In this document: positions 44,486-53,390 of the stretch, piece by piece
Layout: every line of letters starts with the position of its first letter
Numbering within the stretch: position 1 is the first letter of the stretch
Assembly: GCA_947498125.1 (NCBI GenBank)
Contig: CANMJH010000003.1
Span: 413,808 to 470,760 of the forward strand
Source: an uncultured Nioella sp.
GTDB lineage: Bacteria > Pseudomonadota > Alphaproteobacteria > Rhodobacterales > Rhodobacteraceae
Length of the DNA: 56,953 nt
Direction of reading: 5' to 3'
Position numbers and translations under genes: made by a program
Notes under the pieces: generated by a model
Seen by the model: only the letters and a program-made list of their open reading frames with translations
What the model was told of the DNA's origin: nothing
The model's database searches: none

Positions 44486-45802
44486 CTAATGCGCGATGGT
44501 CTCTTGCTTAACGAAGAGGTTTTCCCACGCCCGGTCAATCAGATCAGGGGTCATTTGATAGGGGATGCCTTCAAAGTTACAGATCGCAATGATCTGATCC
44601 AGCAGGAAAGGCGCATGGTAATTGGCGTATAGGTAATCCACCGTCGGGTATTTCTTGGTCAGCAGATGCAGCAAAGCCGCCTCATCCAGGGGCACTTTCT
44701 TTTTCCGTGCAACCATCGCAAGAATTTTCAGGAACTCTTCCTTTGTCGGCCCATCGATCTTCACTTTAAAGAAGATCCGCCGCAGCGCCGCGCCGTCAAA
44801 AAGGTCATTCGGGTGGAAGTTGGTCGAGAAGACAACGAGCGTGTCAAAGGGCACTTCGAATTTCTCACCCGATTGCAGGGTCAGAATATCATATCCAACT
44901 TCCATCGGAACAATCCAACGGTTGATCAATGCCTGCGGCGGCTCTTCTTGGCGACCAAGGTCGTCGACGATAAAGACGCCGCCTGAGGATTTCAGCTGCA
45001 AGCTGGCTTGATAGGTCCGTGAGGTCTTGTTGTAGTTAAGATCCAGCATCGACAGAGACAGCTCGCCCCCTGTCATCACTGTGGGCCGCTTGCACATGAT
45101 ATAGCGCGTGTCATACCGCGCCACTTTCTTGCGCAGGGCGCTTCCGGTTTCGGTTTGATCTTTAACGGGCGTATGAACAATCGGGTCGAAAAGGGTGATG
45201 ACCTGACCCGCATAACAAATTGAATGCGGGATATAGATCGTGTCGCCAAGCGCGGCGCGGATGCCTTCAGCAATGGAAGATTTCCCGTTTCCGGGCGGGC
45301 CATACATCAAAACCGAGCGGCCCGAGCTGACGGCGGGGCCCAGTTGGTCGATCATGTCATCGGGCAAAATGAGATGTCCCATGCTGGCATTCAGCGCATC
45401 GCGGGTGATCAGGACGTTTTTCACCGATTGCCGATTGGTCTGCCCTTTGTAATCTTCCAGAGGTACCGGCATCGCGCCGTAATATTCCGACTGGCTGAGC
45501 GCATCCAAGGCCCGCGCTTTGCCTGCATCTGTCAGTTGGTATCCCATTTCAGAAGACGACGTCGCGTGCAGTGTGCCCATCGCCTGCATCAGGCCCATAT
45601 CGCGCAACATATCAACAAGGGCTTGGGTCAGGGGGATTGGCAGCGATATCGCCTCTGCGATGGCGCTGACCTGCTCAACATTCTTTCGGAACACGGTTTT
45701 CAGCAGGATGTCCCGCATCATCACCATTTGCAGACCAGTATCCTCTAGCTTGCGCAGCTGAGGCGGGGCAAAGGATGTGGCATCCGTTGATTGCATATTC
45801 AT
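44486..45802 (-). CDS. AAA+ ATPase at the end of the Tad cluster
   Basis: 438 residues. The first 100 look like a small helical/winged-helix domain (LRKLEDTGLQMVMMRDILLK). Walker A is GPPGNGKS at 168-175 (K174), Walker B FIVDDLG at 277-283, and a sensor-1 type STNFHPNDLF lies near 325. C-terminal helical lid follows. It is on the same strand as the Tad genes, 64 bases after cpaA, a location I know for Roseobacter-type genomes, suggesting a link to pilus function, but it has no name or role known to me. RuvB/MoxR-like chaperone function is possible. Confidence 0.75.
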   Translation of the reverse strand: MNMQSTDATSFAPPQLRKLEDTGLQMVMMRDILLKTVFRKNVEQVSAIAEAISLPIPLTQALVDMLRDMGLMQAMGTLHATSSSEMGYQLTDAGKARALDALSQSEYYGAMPVPLEDYKGQTNRQSVKNVLITRDALNASMGHLILPDDMIDQLGPAVSSGRSVLMYGPPGNGKSSIAEGIRAALGDTIYIPHSICYAGQVITLFDPIVHTPVKDQTETGSALRKKVARYDTRYIMCKRPTVMTGGELSLSMLDLNYNKTSRTYQASLQLKSSGGVFIVDDLGRQEEPPQALINRWIVPMEVGYDILTLQSGEKFEVPFDTLVVFSTNFHPNDLFDGAALRRIFFKVKIDGPTKEEFLKILAMVARKKKVPLDEAALLHLLTKKYPTVDYLYANYHAPFLLDQIIAICNFEGIPYQMTPDLIDRAWENLFVKQETIAH

Positions 45803-45866
45803 GGGCAGCGACCCTTTCGTGACAAAGCTCCCGAATGGTTATGGGCGATCGCCCCTTGCATTCGGG

Positions 45867-46370
45867 TTAAGCGCTGGCCGCTAGGCCAAGTGCCAAATAA
45901 ACAACCAAAGCGCCGGCAAGGGCCACGCCCATCGGAAACAGCTTACCGCGATCCCACGAAACCCATTCCGGGGTTGCGCGTCTTACAGCAGGCACCCGGC
46001 CAGCGCCGCGATGGGTGATCCAGCTGCCGATAAGAACAGCGGCAAAAATCAGGACGAAAAGCATGTAGTCTCCGGGCGCAATAAACGGCGCCATGACGGC
46101 CGCGAATTTCGCGTCCCCCGCCCCGACAAGGCCAAGAGATGACACGATAAATCCGGCCAACAGGATGATCGCAAGCTGTAAAAGCCGCATGTACCAAACC
46201 TCAAAGGGCAGGGCGATAAAGCCGATGACCAAAAAGACGGCGCCAAGTGCCAGAACGCTCACGTTAGGAATGCGCATTTCGCGCAGATCAGACCAGCCAA
46301 CCCAAATGCAGATTGGAATAACAAAAGGTAGGAACCAAGCGGCTTCGATAAATGTCAGATGCGTTTGCAT
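45867..46370 (-). CDS. cpaA: Prepilin peptidase CpaA/TadV
   Basis: Type IV-like leader peptidase of 167 residues that processes Flp prepilin on the cytoplasmic side. The two catalytic aspartates are D28 in WSDLREMRIPN and D86 in GAGDAKF. Four to five membrane segments are present. It lacks the N-terminal methylase domain, as usual for TadV. It follows the TPR lipoprotein gene by 13 bases. Confidence 0.93.
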   Translation of the reverse strand: MQTHLTFIEAAWFLPFVIPICIWVGWSDLREMRIPNVSVLALGAVFLVIGFIALPFEVWYMRLLQLAIILLAGFIVSSLGLVGAGDAKFAAVMAPFIAPGDYMLFVLIFAAVLIGSWITHRGAGRVPAVRRATPEWVSWDRGKLFPMGVALAGALVVYLALGLAASA

Positions 46371-46383
46371 AATGGCCCCTCCG

Positions 46384-47265
46384 TCACGTTTCTAGAGTTT
46401 GCAAGGCGCGCACGGCGGCCTCAAAATGCTGTGGGTGGGTGTCAATTGCGTCTTCCAGAAGACCGCGACCAATATCGACATCGCCGCGCCGGATCGCTGC
46501 AAGGGCCATCGTGTGCAAAAGCTGCGCGCGCTCGATTTGCGTCATTTGCACCAGTGGCAACGTGTACTGCCCACGTGAGGCACGTGCGAGCACGAGGTTG
46601 TTCTTGGCGGTGAAGAGGCTGGGGTCGTAGTTGATCGCTTCCATAAAGAGGCGCTCGGCCGCTTCATGATCGCCGCGTGTCAGACGTGAGAACCCCCAGT
46701 TGTTCAAAACACCCGCAGGGCGCATCGTCAGGCCAACAGCGGTTTCATAGAAACTATCGGCGCGGTCCCATTCCTGATTGCTGTCCGCAACCATCGCCTC
46801 AAGCCGGTAACGCTCGTAGGTTTCAAAAGTAGGAGGTACCAGATCAAGCTGGGTCTCGGCCTCATCCCAATCATTTGTTCGAATAAGGGCACCGGCAAAA
46901 TCGACCAGATCTTGATCGGTCGAGTCCGGATGGGCAACGACGCGGCGCCATTGTGATACGGCCTCGGTATTCATGCGGGCGCGAACCAAACTGGCGGCCA
47001 AACCGCGGCGAAGGTCGATCCGATCGGGATGATCCTGCACGGCCCGGCGGAAATACACCACCGCTTCGTCAGCATCTGCCACAGTCATCATGATGTCATT
47101 GAGGTTGGTTTCGTCGATGACGTTTACGCCGTCCAGCGCGCGGTCAACATCGGCTGAACTGGTCTGGTCACATGCCGATACGGCAAGCGCCACAGACATC
47201 ACAGCCGTGATCCGGAAAATTGGTCGCATCTGCGCCCTCTTACTGCTCTCTTTTACCTCGTTCAT
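46384..47265 (-). CDS. tadD: TadD-like TPR lipoprotein
   Basis: 293 residues. After a charged start, a signal with lipobox VSAC (Cys 32 from the first ATG) leads to TPR repeats over about 60-290 (AEAVVYFRRAVQDHPDRIDL-like units, and NNWGFSRLTRGDHEAAERLF near 190). The start at 47265 overlaps the previous gene as ATGA; ATG 47229 (MRPIFRITAV) would give a shorter signal peptide and is equally possible. In Tad systems TadD is an outer-membrane lipoprotein needed for secretin assembly. Confidence 0.82.
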   Translation of the reverse strand: MNEVKESSKRAQMRPIFRITAVMSVALAVSACDQTSSADVDRALDGVNVIDETNLNDIMMTVADADEAVVYFRRAVQDHPDRIDLRRGLAASLVRARMNTEAVSQWRRVVAHPDSTDQDLVDFAGALIRTNDWDEAETQLDLVPPTFETYERYRLEAMVADSNQEWDRADSFYETAVGLTMRPAGVLNNWGFSRLTRGDHEAAERLFMEAINYDPSLFTAKNNLVLARASRGQYTLPLVQMTQIERAQLLHTMALAAIRRGDVDIGRGLLEDAIDTHPQHFEAAVRALQTLET

Positions 47266-47831
47266 GGCCCGTAGAGGAGGAGATAGCGCCCCCCACCACG
47301 ACGTTCCAAGTCGAGGCTGTTATATGATTGTGGATCAGTATAACCGGTATTTTGCATTCGCGCGATAGCCAAGCGCAGGTTTTCGCGAATCGAGTCGGAT
47401 TGGCCACTATCTAAGGCAAAAGCCTGCTGAAAGACCCGCATCGCCTCGCCATATTCGCCTTGTTCCATCAATACGACGCCAAGATTGTTCCAAGCGGGAA
47501 CGAAATTCTCGTCCAACTCGATAGCTTGCCTTAGTTGATCTTCAGATTGACCAAGGCGGCCTAATGCTAAATTGGCCGATCCAAGCGAGCTGAGCGTTTC
47601 CGCCGTCAGTCCTTGTTCACCGGCCGCGCGAATATAAGCGCGCAAAGCCAGTTCATATTCACCGGAATCCATCAATCTATGGCCGACGATCATCTGGTCC
47701 ACGCCGTCGCGCAAGACGGCAGTTCCATCCTCAAGCGGTGGGCCCTCTTGTAACGGCTCAAGCCGCGTGGATTGCTCGCACGCGGCTAGGCCAAAAACAG
47801 CCATCGCTACACAAAATTTGCCCCACAGCAT
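47262..47831 (-). CDS. Second TPR lipoprotein of the Tad cluster
   Basis: 189 residues. Signal peptide with lipobox LAAC (Cys18) and TPR motifs from about residue 50, including LGSANLALGRLGQSEDQLRQ and NNLGVVLMEQGEYGEAMRVF. It overlaps tadD and starts 5 bases after tadC. Likely a TadD paralogue; both may pilot the secretin. Which one is the functional TadD cannot be told. Confidence 0.8.
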   Translation of the reverse strand: MLWGKFCVAMAVFGLAACEQSTRLEPLQEGPPLEDGTAVLRDGVDQMIVGHRLMDSGEYELALRAYIRAAGEQGLTAETLSSLGSANLALGRLGQSEDQLRQAIELDENFVPAWNNLGVVLMEQGEYGEAMRVFQQAFALDSGQSDSIRENLRLAIARMQNTGYTDPQSYNSLDLERRGGGRYLLLYGP

Positions 47832-47836
47832 TTTGT

Positions 47837-48808
47837 TTAGAATCCTCCTCCGCCTCCGAGATTGGTGGCGATCCCGTAAACCGACGGCCCGATCAAAATG
47901 ATCAAGAGCGGCGGTAGACAGAACAACATCGTCCCAAGTGTCAGCTTCGTTGGAAGCTTATTGGCTTTTTCTTCAGCGCGCATCACCCGTTTGTCGCGCA
48001 TTTCTTCGGCATAGACCCGAAGCGCGTCGGCAATGGATGTCCCGAATGTGGCCGATTGGATCAGAACGGTGACAAAACTGCTGATATCCTGAATGCCGCA
48101 GCGCTCGCCGAAATCCCGCAGAACTTTGATTTTGTCCTTACCGGCCTTCATTTCATAGGCAACCATTTCGAATTCTTCAGCCAAAGCCTCGTAAGACGAG
48201 CGGATTTCCTTAGCGACACGAATGATGGCCTGATCGAGGGATTGGCCCGCTTCCACGCAAACCAGCATCAGATCGAGCGAGTCCGGGAAACCCGAAGAAA
48301 TTTCTTCTTCGCGGGTTTGCACACGGCGTTGCACCCAATATTTGGGCAGATAATAGCCAATCGAACCGGGGATCAGAACCGCAAGAATACTCTTTTGCGT
48401 TCCCAAATCAGGGGCAATCAGCGTGTAGATCACGCCCATCGCCAGAAAGCTCATCCCAAGAGCGAATTGCGCAAAATGGAAGGTTTGAACGGCCCCTTTT
48501 GACCGGTAACCGGCCCGGATCAGCGTCAGCTGAATCTGGGTGTATTCCTCTTGGTTTTGCGGCTCTAGAAATTGCGCAAAACGGTCGAGTTTTTGGTTTT
48601 TTCCGCCGATGCGCAGGGCTTTGCCATTCGCATCATGGCTAAGGCCATTGTTATTGGCCTCTTTCAGTTTACTCAGCGGATCTTTCTTTTGGAAAAGAAC
48701 GGCCGGTAAAGCGATAAGCGCAAGGACCACGCCCAAGCCACCAATCACAAAGAGCGGGCCAAGAGGGCCAAGAAGATCGGTAATATATGTGTTGATCTGG
48801 TCTAACAT
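47837..48808 (-). CDS. tadC: Tad inner-membrane platform protein TadC
   Basis: 323 residues, type II secretion F domain. Membrane segments lie near residues 15-37, 110-130, 135-155 and at the C-terminus (TLGTMLFCLPPLLIILIGPS). The F-domain signature is near 175-200 (SGFPDSLDLMLVCVEAGQSL). Together with TadB it forms the platform on which the CpaF ATPase acts. Nine bases separate it from tadB. Confidence 0.92.
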   Translation of the reverse strand: MLDQINTYITDLLGPLGPLFVIGGLGVVLALIALPAVLFQKKDPLSKLKEANNNGLSHDANGKALRIGGKNQKLDRFAQFLEPQNQEEYTQIQLTLIRAGYRSKGAVQTFHFAQFALGMSFLAMGVIYTLIAPDLGTQKSILAVLIPGSIGYYLPKYWVQRRVQTREEEISSGFPDSLDLMLVCVEAGQSLDQAIIRVAKEIRSSYEALAEEFEMVAYEMKAGKDKIKVLRDFGERCGIQDISSFVTVLIQSATFGTSIADALRVYAEEMRDKRVMRAEEKANKLPTKLTLGTMLFCLPPLLIILIGPSVYGIATNLGGGGGF

Positions 48809-48817
48809 AGTGCCCCC

Positions 48818-49786
48818 TTAAACCTTGATATTGACCATGATGCGCATGAAGATCATGTTGATCACCAGCATCACGACCACCACGGCGCAAGCTGGGATAA
48901 AGGCAGGTGTGCCAATGACTTCCGAATAGTAATCCGGCTGACCGACATTGATCGCAATCAATGCAAGGATGGGAAAAGCCGACAGGAACTTGCCTGACCA
49001 TTTCGCTTCGGCGGTGATGGCTTTTACCCGGCGGAACAGTTTGAACCGCGAGCGGATCACCTTGGCCAAACCGTTCAAAATCTCGGCCAAGTTACCACCT
49101 GATTTTTGCTGAATACCAACCGCAACGGCCAGAAAGCGTAAATCCTGCAGGTCCAGACGATCGGCCATTGCGTTGATCGATTCAGAAACATCGCGGCCAT
49201 AGGCGGCCTCATCAGCGATGATGCCCAGTTCTGATCCAAGCGGGTCAGCGACCTCTTTGGCAACGGTGTTAATGGCCGATACAAATGGGTGACCAACACG
49301 CAGCGAGCGCACCATCAATTCAACCGCATCAGGCAATTGCTCTTCAATGGCGGCAATCCGCTTTTTGGCTTTTGAGCTAACCCAATAGACCACCGCGCCG
49401 ATCCCCATGACGATTGAGCACAAAAGCCGTATCGGCACTGACGTCCCGGTGCCGACGGTCAATCCGATAAAGGACGCGACGGTCAGCGCCACCATCACAA
49501 GCATCAGTTGCTGCGGGGTAAACGCGATATTGGCCTTTTGCGCTTTATCAGCGATCAGCGAATAAAGCGGGATCGTTTTTGATCCCTTGTGCTGGTCCAG
49601 CTCTTTGCGAAGCTTCGCAAGAACGTCTTCGCGATTGCCGCCCTTTTGCAGCATGTCGAGGCGACGGTTTACTCGGCTATTGAGGCTGATCGATTTGCCA
49701 AAGGCCATCAAGTAGATGCCTTCAACAAGGAATACGACGCCAACAAAAATGCCGAAGTAAATGAGAGGTTCAATACTTAGTTGCAT
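48818..49786 (-). CDS. tadB: Tad inner-membrane platform protein TadB
   Basis: 322 residues, type II secretion F domain, with LPDAVELMVRSLRVGHPFVS near residue 150 and the DLQDLRFLAVAVGIQQKSGG pattern near 210. Membrane segments at 5-25, about 92-112, 118-134 and near the C-terminus. It starts 3 bases after cpaF. Partner of TadC. Confidence 0.92.
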   Translation of the reverse strand: MQLSIEPLIYFGIFVGVVFLVEGIYLMAFGKSISLNSRVNRRLDMLQKGGNREDVLAKLRKELDQHKGSKTIPLYSLIADKAQKANIAFTPQQLMLVMVALTVASFIGLTVGTGTSVPIRLLCSIVMGIGAVVYWVSSKAKKRIAAIEEQLPDAVELMVRSLRVGHPFVSAINTVAKEVADPLGSELGIIADEAAYGRDVSESINAMADRLDLQDLRFLAVAVGIQQKSGGNLAEILNGLAKVIRSRFKLFRRVKAITAEAKWSGKFLSAFPILALIAINVGQPDYYSEVIGTPAFIPACAVVVVMLVINMIFMRIMVNIKV

Positions 49787-49789
49787 GTC

Positions 49790-51274
49790 TCAGTCTCCGG
49801 CAGGTTCATAGATGGAAGAGGGCAGGTCATAGCCCCACTGGCGGAAGCGCTCGGAATAGAAGGAGCGAACGCCGGTGGCCGTAAAGCGACCAATGATAGT
49901 GCCGTCGGGTTTCAGGCCGAGGCGCTCGTAGCGGAACACCTCTTGCATCGAAATCACTTCACCTTCCATGCCCGTCACCTCGGTGATCGACACCATACGG
50001 CGCGAGCCATCCTGAAGGCGGCTGGCCTGAACGATCAGGTTTACAGCCGAAGAAATCTGACTGCGGACCGCTTTGATCGGCATCTCGATCCCGGCCATCG
50101 CAATCATGTTTTCCAAACGGCTAACACCGTCGCGGGCGCTGTTGGCGTGGATCGTCGTCATCGATCCGTCGTGGCCAGTGTTCATGGCCTGCAACATGTC
50201 GATAACTTCTTCGCCGCGGGTTTCACCCACGATGATCCTGTCCGGGCGCATCCGCAAAGCGTTCCGCAAACAGTCGCGCTGCGTAACGGCGCCTTTGCCT
50301 TCAACGTTGGGCGGGCGGCTTTCCATCCGGCCAACATGTTCCTGCTGGAGCTGAAGTTCAGCGGTGTCTTCGATCGTCAGAATGCGTTCGGAGTTATCAA
50401 TGAAGCTGGACAGCGCATTTAGCGTGGTCGTTTTACCAGAACCGGTACCACCAGAGACGATAACGTTCAGGCGTGTGGCAACGGCCGCTTGTAAATATGC
50501 CGCCATCTCTTCGTTGAAAGCGCCGAATTCTACCAGATCATCGATCTTAAGCTTGTCTTTTTTGAACTTACGGATCGAAACTAGGGATCCGTCGACCCCA
50601 ACTGGCGGCACCATCGCGTTAAAGCGTGAGCCGTCTTTCAGACGCGCATCAACATAAGGGTTGGATTCGTCGACCCGGCGGCCAACAGCCGAAACGATTT
50701 TATCAATGATCCGAAGCAGGTGGCGCTCATCCTTGAAGCGAACTTCGGACTTCGTCAGCTTACCAGCCCGTTCGATGAAGACATTGAAGGGACCATTGAT
50801 CAGAATATCGTTGACCGTGTCGTCTTTCAGCAGCGGTTCAAGCGGGCCAAGGCCAGTGACTTCATCAAAAAGCTCGGTCTGTAGCGTTGTCCGATCTTCA
50901 CGGTTCAGAACCGCGCCCATATCCGCAAGCTCGTCATTAGTGATCGAGTTAATCTCGGCGCGCAGCTCAGCCTCTTTGGCGTTTTCCAAAGCCGAAAGGT
51001 TGAGGTTGTCCAAAAGGCGCGAATGCATTTCGGTCTTGATCTCATCAAGACGGGCACGGCGTTTGGTTTCTTTGTCCTGCGCCGTTGGTTCGGCTGCGAC
51101 GACGGCTTTCTTAGGTGCTTGGCGGCGCTGGATTTTGGATTTCGGCGCGTCCGCAGTTGCCGCGTTCCCCTCGGGTTTTGGGTCTGGCTGGGCGCGCAAC
51201 GCGTCATCAGGTTCTGTCATCAAGGCCGGATGAACGGGCGCCGCGGGTGCATCTTTTTTGTAGCGTGAAAACAT
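49790..51274 (-). CDS. cpaF: Tad secretion ATPase CpaF/TadA
   Basis: Hexameric secretion ATPase powering pilus assembly and retraction, 494 residues. The N-terminal 75 residues are a charged linker. Walker A is [17 protein letters not shown] (K281), the Asp box region [20 protein letters not shown] lies near 362, and [16 protein letters not shown] is conserved near 430. Cytoplasmic, sitting under TadBC. Confidence 0.96.
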   Translation of the reverse strand: MFSRYKKDAPAAPVHPALMTEPDDALRAQPDPKPEGNAATADAPKSKIQRRQAPKKAVVAAEPTAQDKETKRRARLDEIKTEMHSRLLDNLNLSALENAKEAELRAEINSITNDELADMGAVLNREDRTTLQTELFDEVTGLGPLEPLLKDDTVNDILINGPFNVFIERAGKLTKSEVRFKDERHLLRIIDKIVSAVGRRVDESNPYVDARLKDGSRFNAMVPPVGVDGSLVSIRKFKKDKLKIDDLVEFGAFNEEMAAYLQAAVATRLNVIVSGGTGSGKTTTLNALSSFIDNSERILTIEDTAELQLQQEHVGRMESRPPNVEGKGAVTQRDCLRNALRMRPDRIIVGETRGEEVIDMLQAMNTGHDGSMTTIHANSARDGVSRLENMIAMAGIEMPIKAVRSQISSAVNLIVQASRLQDGSRRMVSITEVTGMEGEVISMQEVFRYERLGLKPDGTIIGRFTATGVRSFYSERFRQWGYDLPSSIYEPAGD

Positions 51275-51285
51275 GATTTGCCCCT

Positions 51286-52551
51286 TTACCCTGCTGCTTT
51301 AACGCCGGAAGCGATTGCTTCATGCAGCGTTTTCGACAGTTTGATGATTTCCTTACGCAGCGGATTCTTTCGGGCAAATTCAGCCAATGGCGCCCCGTGA
51401 TCGCAAGCTTGGACAACTTGCTTCGAGCCATCGGGCAATTGCGTGTTGATCTCGATATTCAGGCTTTCAGCCAATCGCTTGACGCGGCCTTTGCCGTTTA
51501 GGTCCAGCCCTTTTGGCGCACGGTTCAACACATAATGCAGTTTATCGACGGGCAAACCTTCGGCTTGCAGGGCCTTAATAAAGCGCATCGTGTTTTGTGC
51601 CGAGCGCATGTCCAGTTCGAGCGTCGCAAAATAGATGTCGCTTTCGTTCAGGACACTTTCGGTCCACTGAACAATGGTTGTCGGCATGTCGACAATCACA
51701 ATGTCAAAGCAACGGCGGGCGAGGGCCAACAGCGCCTCAATCTCTTCGGGGCCCACGATGTCCAGCGGCAGGATCTCTGCCGGGGCCGTGAACACCGAGA
51801 GTTTCTCGTTATACGTTAGAAGCGACTGCTTAAAGGCGGCTTCGTCCATGTTTTGGGCTTCGGACAGAACCTCAAAGATCATCTCGCGCCGTGGCAGATC
51901 CAGATAGGTCGATGTCGAGCCAAATTGCAGGTCCAGATCAATCAGGCAAACCGATGGCGGGTTCTTCTTGTCGATATTGGCCAGTTCCCAAGCCATATTA
52001 ACGGCAAGCGTCGTCGCGCCGGTGCCGCCGGACAGGCTTTGAACACCAAAGACGGCGTGTTCTTTAACTTCCATTGTCGCTTGGCGCGGGGCCGCTGCTG
52101 CGGGTTCAGCTGGCGCTGGTTGCGGCATCGCGGCCTGCTCGGATTTTGCGCGGACGCGTTCAAGCGAGTCGTGAAAGGCGTTTTCAGGAAGGGGGTAGGG
52201 GACAAAATCGTCCACCCCAGAATGCAACAGACGGTGCAGGGACGAGGAACTGACATCCTCAGCCACCAGGATCACCTTGATGCCCTTGCTTTGCGCCTGT
52301 TTGATCAGGCGCAAGATCAGTTCTACATCCGGTTCATCTTCATCATCGACGGCAATGGCGACGAATTCCAAGTCATCGGCGTCAGGTTGTCCAAGGAAGG
52401 TTTGCGCCTCCATAAAGGACAGGTCGCCCCATGCCTCACCCAGCTCAGCCTCGATATCATCGATCAAAAGATCAAATGTCTGCACATCGCGTGCAATCGT
52501 ACAGGCCACGATCGGCGCGGGATTTGATTTCAATGCCAAACCACCACTCAT
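51286..52551 (-). CDS. cpaE: Tad localisation ATPase CpaE/TadZ
   Basis: 421 residues. N-terminal domain has the response-regulator-like fold (ELILRLIKQAQSKGIKVILV, pseudo-receiver). The C-terminal part is a MinD/ParA-type NTPase with a deviant P-loop, SLSGGTGATTLAVNMAWEL near residue 172, in which the usual lysines are missing; that is common in TadZ. It places the Tad machine at a pole. It follows a 220-base gap that may contain a promoter. Confidence 0.9.
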   Translation of the reverse strand: MSGGLALKSNPAPIVACTIARDVQTFDLLIDDIEAELGEAWGDLSFMEAQTFLGQPDADDLEFVAIAVDDEDEPDVELILRLIKQAQSKGIKVILVAEDVSSSSLHRLLHSGVDDFVPYPLPENAFHDSLERVRAKSEQAAMPQPAPAEPAAAAPRQATMEVKEHAVFGVQSLSGGTGATTLAVNMAWELANIDKKNPPSVCLIDLDLQFGSTSTYLDLPRREMIFEVLSEAQNMDEAAFKQSLLTYNEKLSVFTAPAEILPLDIVGPEEIEALLALARRCFDIVIVDMPTTIVQWTESVLNESDIYFATLELDMRSAQNTMRFIKALQAEGLPVDKLHYVLNRAPKGLDLNGKGRVKRLAESLNIEINTQLPDGSKQVVQACDHGAPLAEFARKNPLRKEIIKLSKTLHEAIASGVKAAG

Positions 52552-52771
52552 GCTCTTTTACCCCGGATCGCCCGGGACTAGACCCCGGGTCGGTTGTTGT
52601 TGCAGCGGCGGTTTTAGAAACCACCGGCCGAGAGATGCGAAGTATTGAACCTTACGATTCTTAATCCTTTTCGCGTCTCCGATCCTTTTTTGACTGCCAA
52701 GTTGGGCAACAATGCGACCAAAAAACTGAAACTATTGGGTATTCAGTGGATGATTAAGCCCATTGCGGGGC

Positions 52772-53386
52772 TTATTCGCTACTTGTGCGTGGGCCGCCAT
52801 AAGACCGATAGACGATATCAGCATAGCGGCCGTCGAGGACAGTTGGATGGTTTTGGACAAAGCCCGCAACCTCGGTAACCGTCCGCCGATTACGAACTTC
52901 ACGCGACTCGGTCGGAACAAGTGGCTGGCGTTCCCCAAGCGATACAAGCGCATGCAAACGGCTGCGCTCGATGCCTTGGCTGACCAGGAAATTCACTGCA
53001 GCCTGGGCACGGCGACGTCCAAGCCCTTGATTGTAAGCGTCTGATCCAACCAAATCTGTGTGGCCGTAGACACTAAATTGAACTTCGGGGAACCGAAGAA
53101 TCCACTGCGCCTGCTGGCTAAGAACAGCCCGTGCATTCGAATCCAGAACGGCACTGTCGAAGGCAAAATTGATCGTTGTCGGCACTTCTTCGGCAAATCT
53201 TGCTGCGAGTGATTCTGCATAAGACAGCTGACCGGTTTGGATCAGGTAGTTATGCATCGTTGGGTTTCCGAAATTGCCCTCATCTAGAAAGCGTCCAGCT
53301 TCGCCAACGTTGCGGATACGGTCACATGCCGACAGGGCAAGAACTGCGACGCCGGCAAGTAGGAGTTTTGAGATGCGCGTGGTCAT
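52772..53386 (-). CDS. OmpA-family lipoprotein in the Tad cluster
   Basis: 204 residues from the ATG at 53386 (GGAG upstream). A lipobox LSAC gives a lipidated Cys near residue 20. The C-terminal OmpA domain (about 78-200) contains FAFDSAVLDSNARAVLSQQA and YGHTDLVGSDAYNQGLGRRR, which match the peptidoglycan-binding fold. It probably takes the place of CpaD/RcpB, anchoring the secretin to the wall. It sits 4 bases after cpaC. A hairpin TAAGCCC (52755-52761)/GGGCTTA at the stop may be a weak terminator. Confidence 0.85.
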   Translation of the reverse strand: MTTRISKLLLAGVAVLALSACDRIRNVGEAGRFLDEGNFGNPTMHNYLIQTGQLSYAESLAARFAEEVPTTINFAFDSAVLDSNARAVLSQQAQWILRFPEVQFSVYGHTDLVGSDAYNQGLGRRRAQAAVNFLVSQGIERSRLHALVSLGERQPLVPTESREVRNRRTVTEVAGFVQNHPTVLDGRYADIVYRSYGGPRTSSE

Positions 53387-53390
53387 GTCT

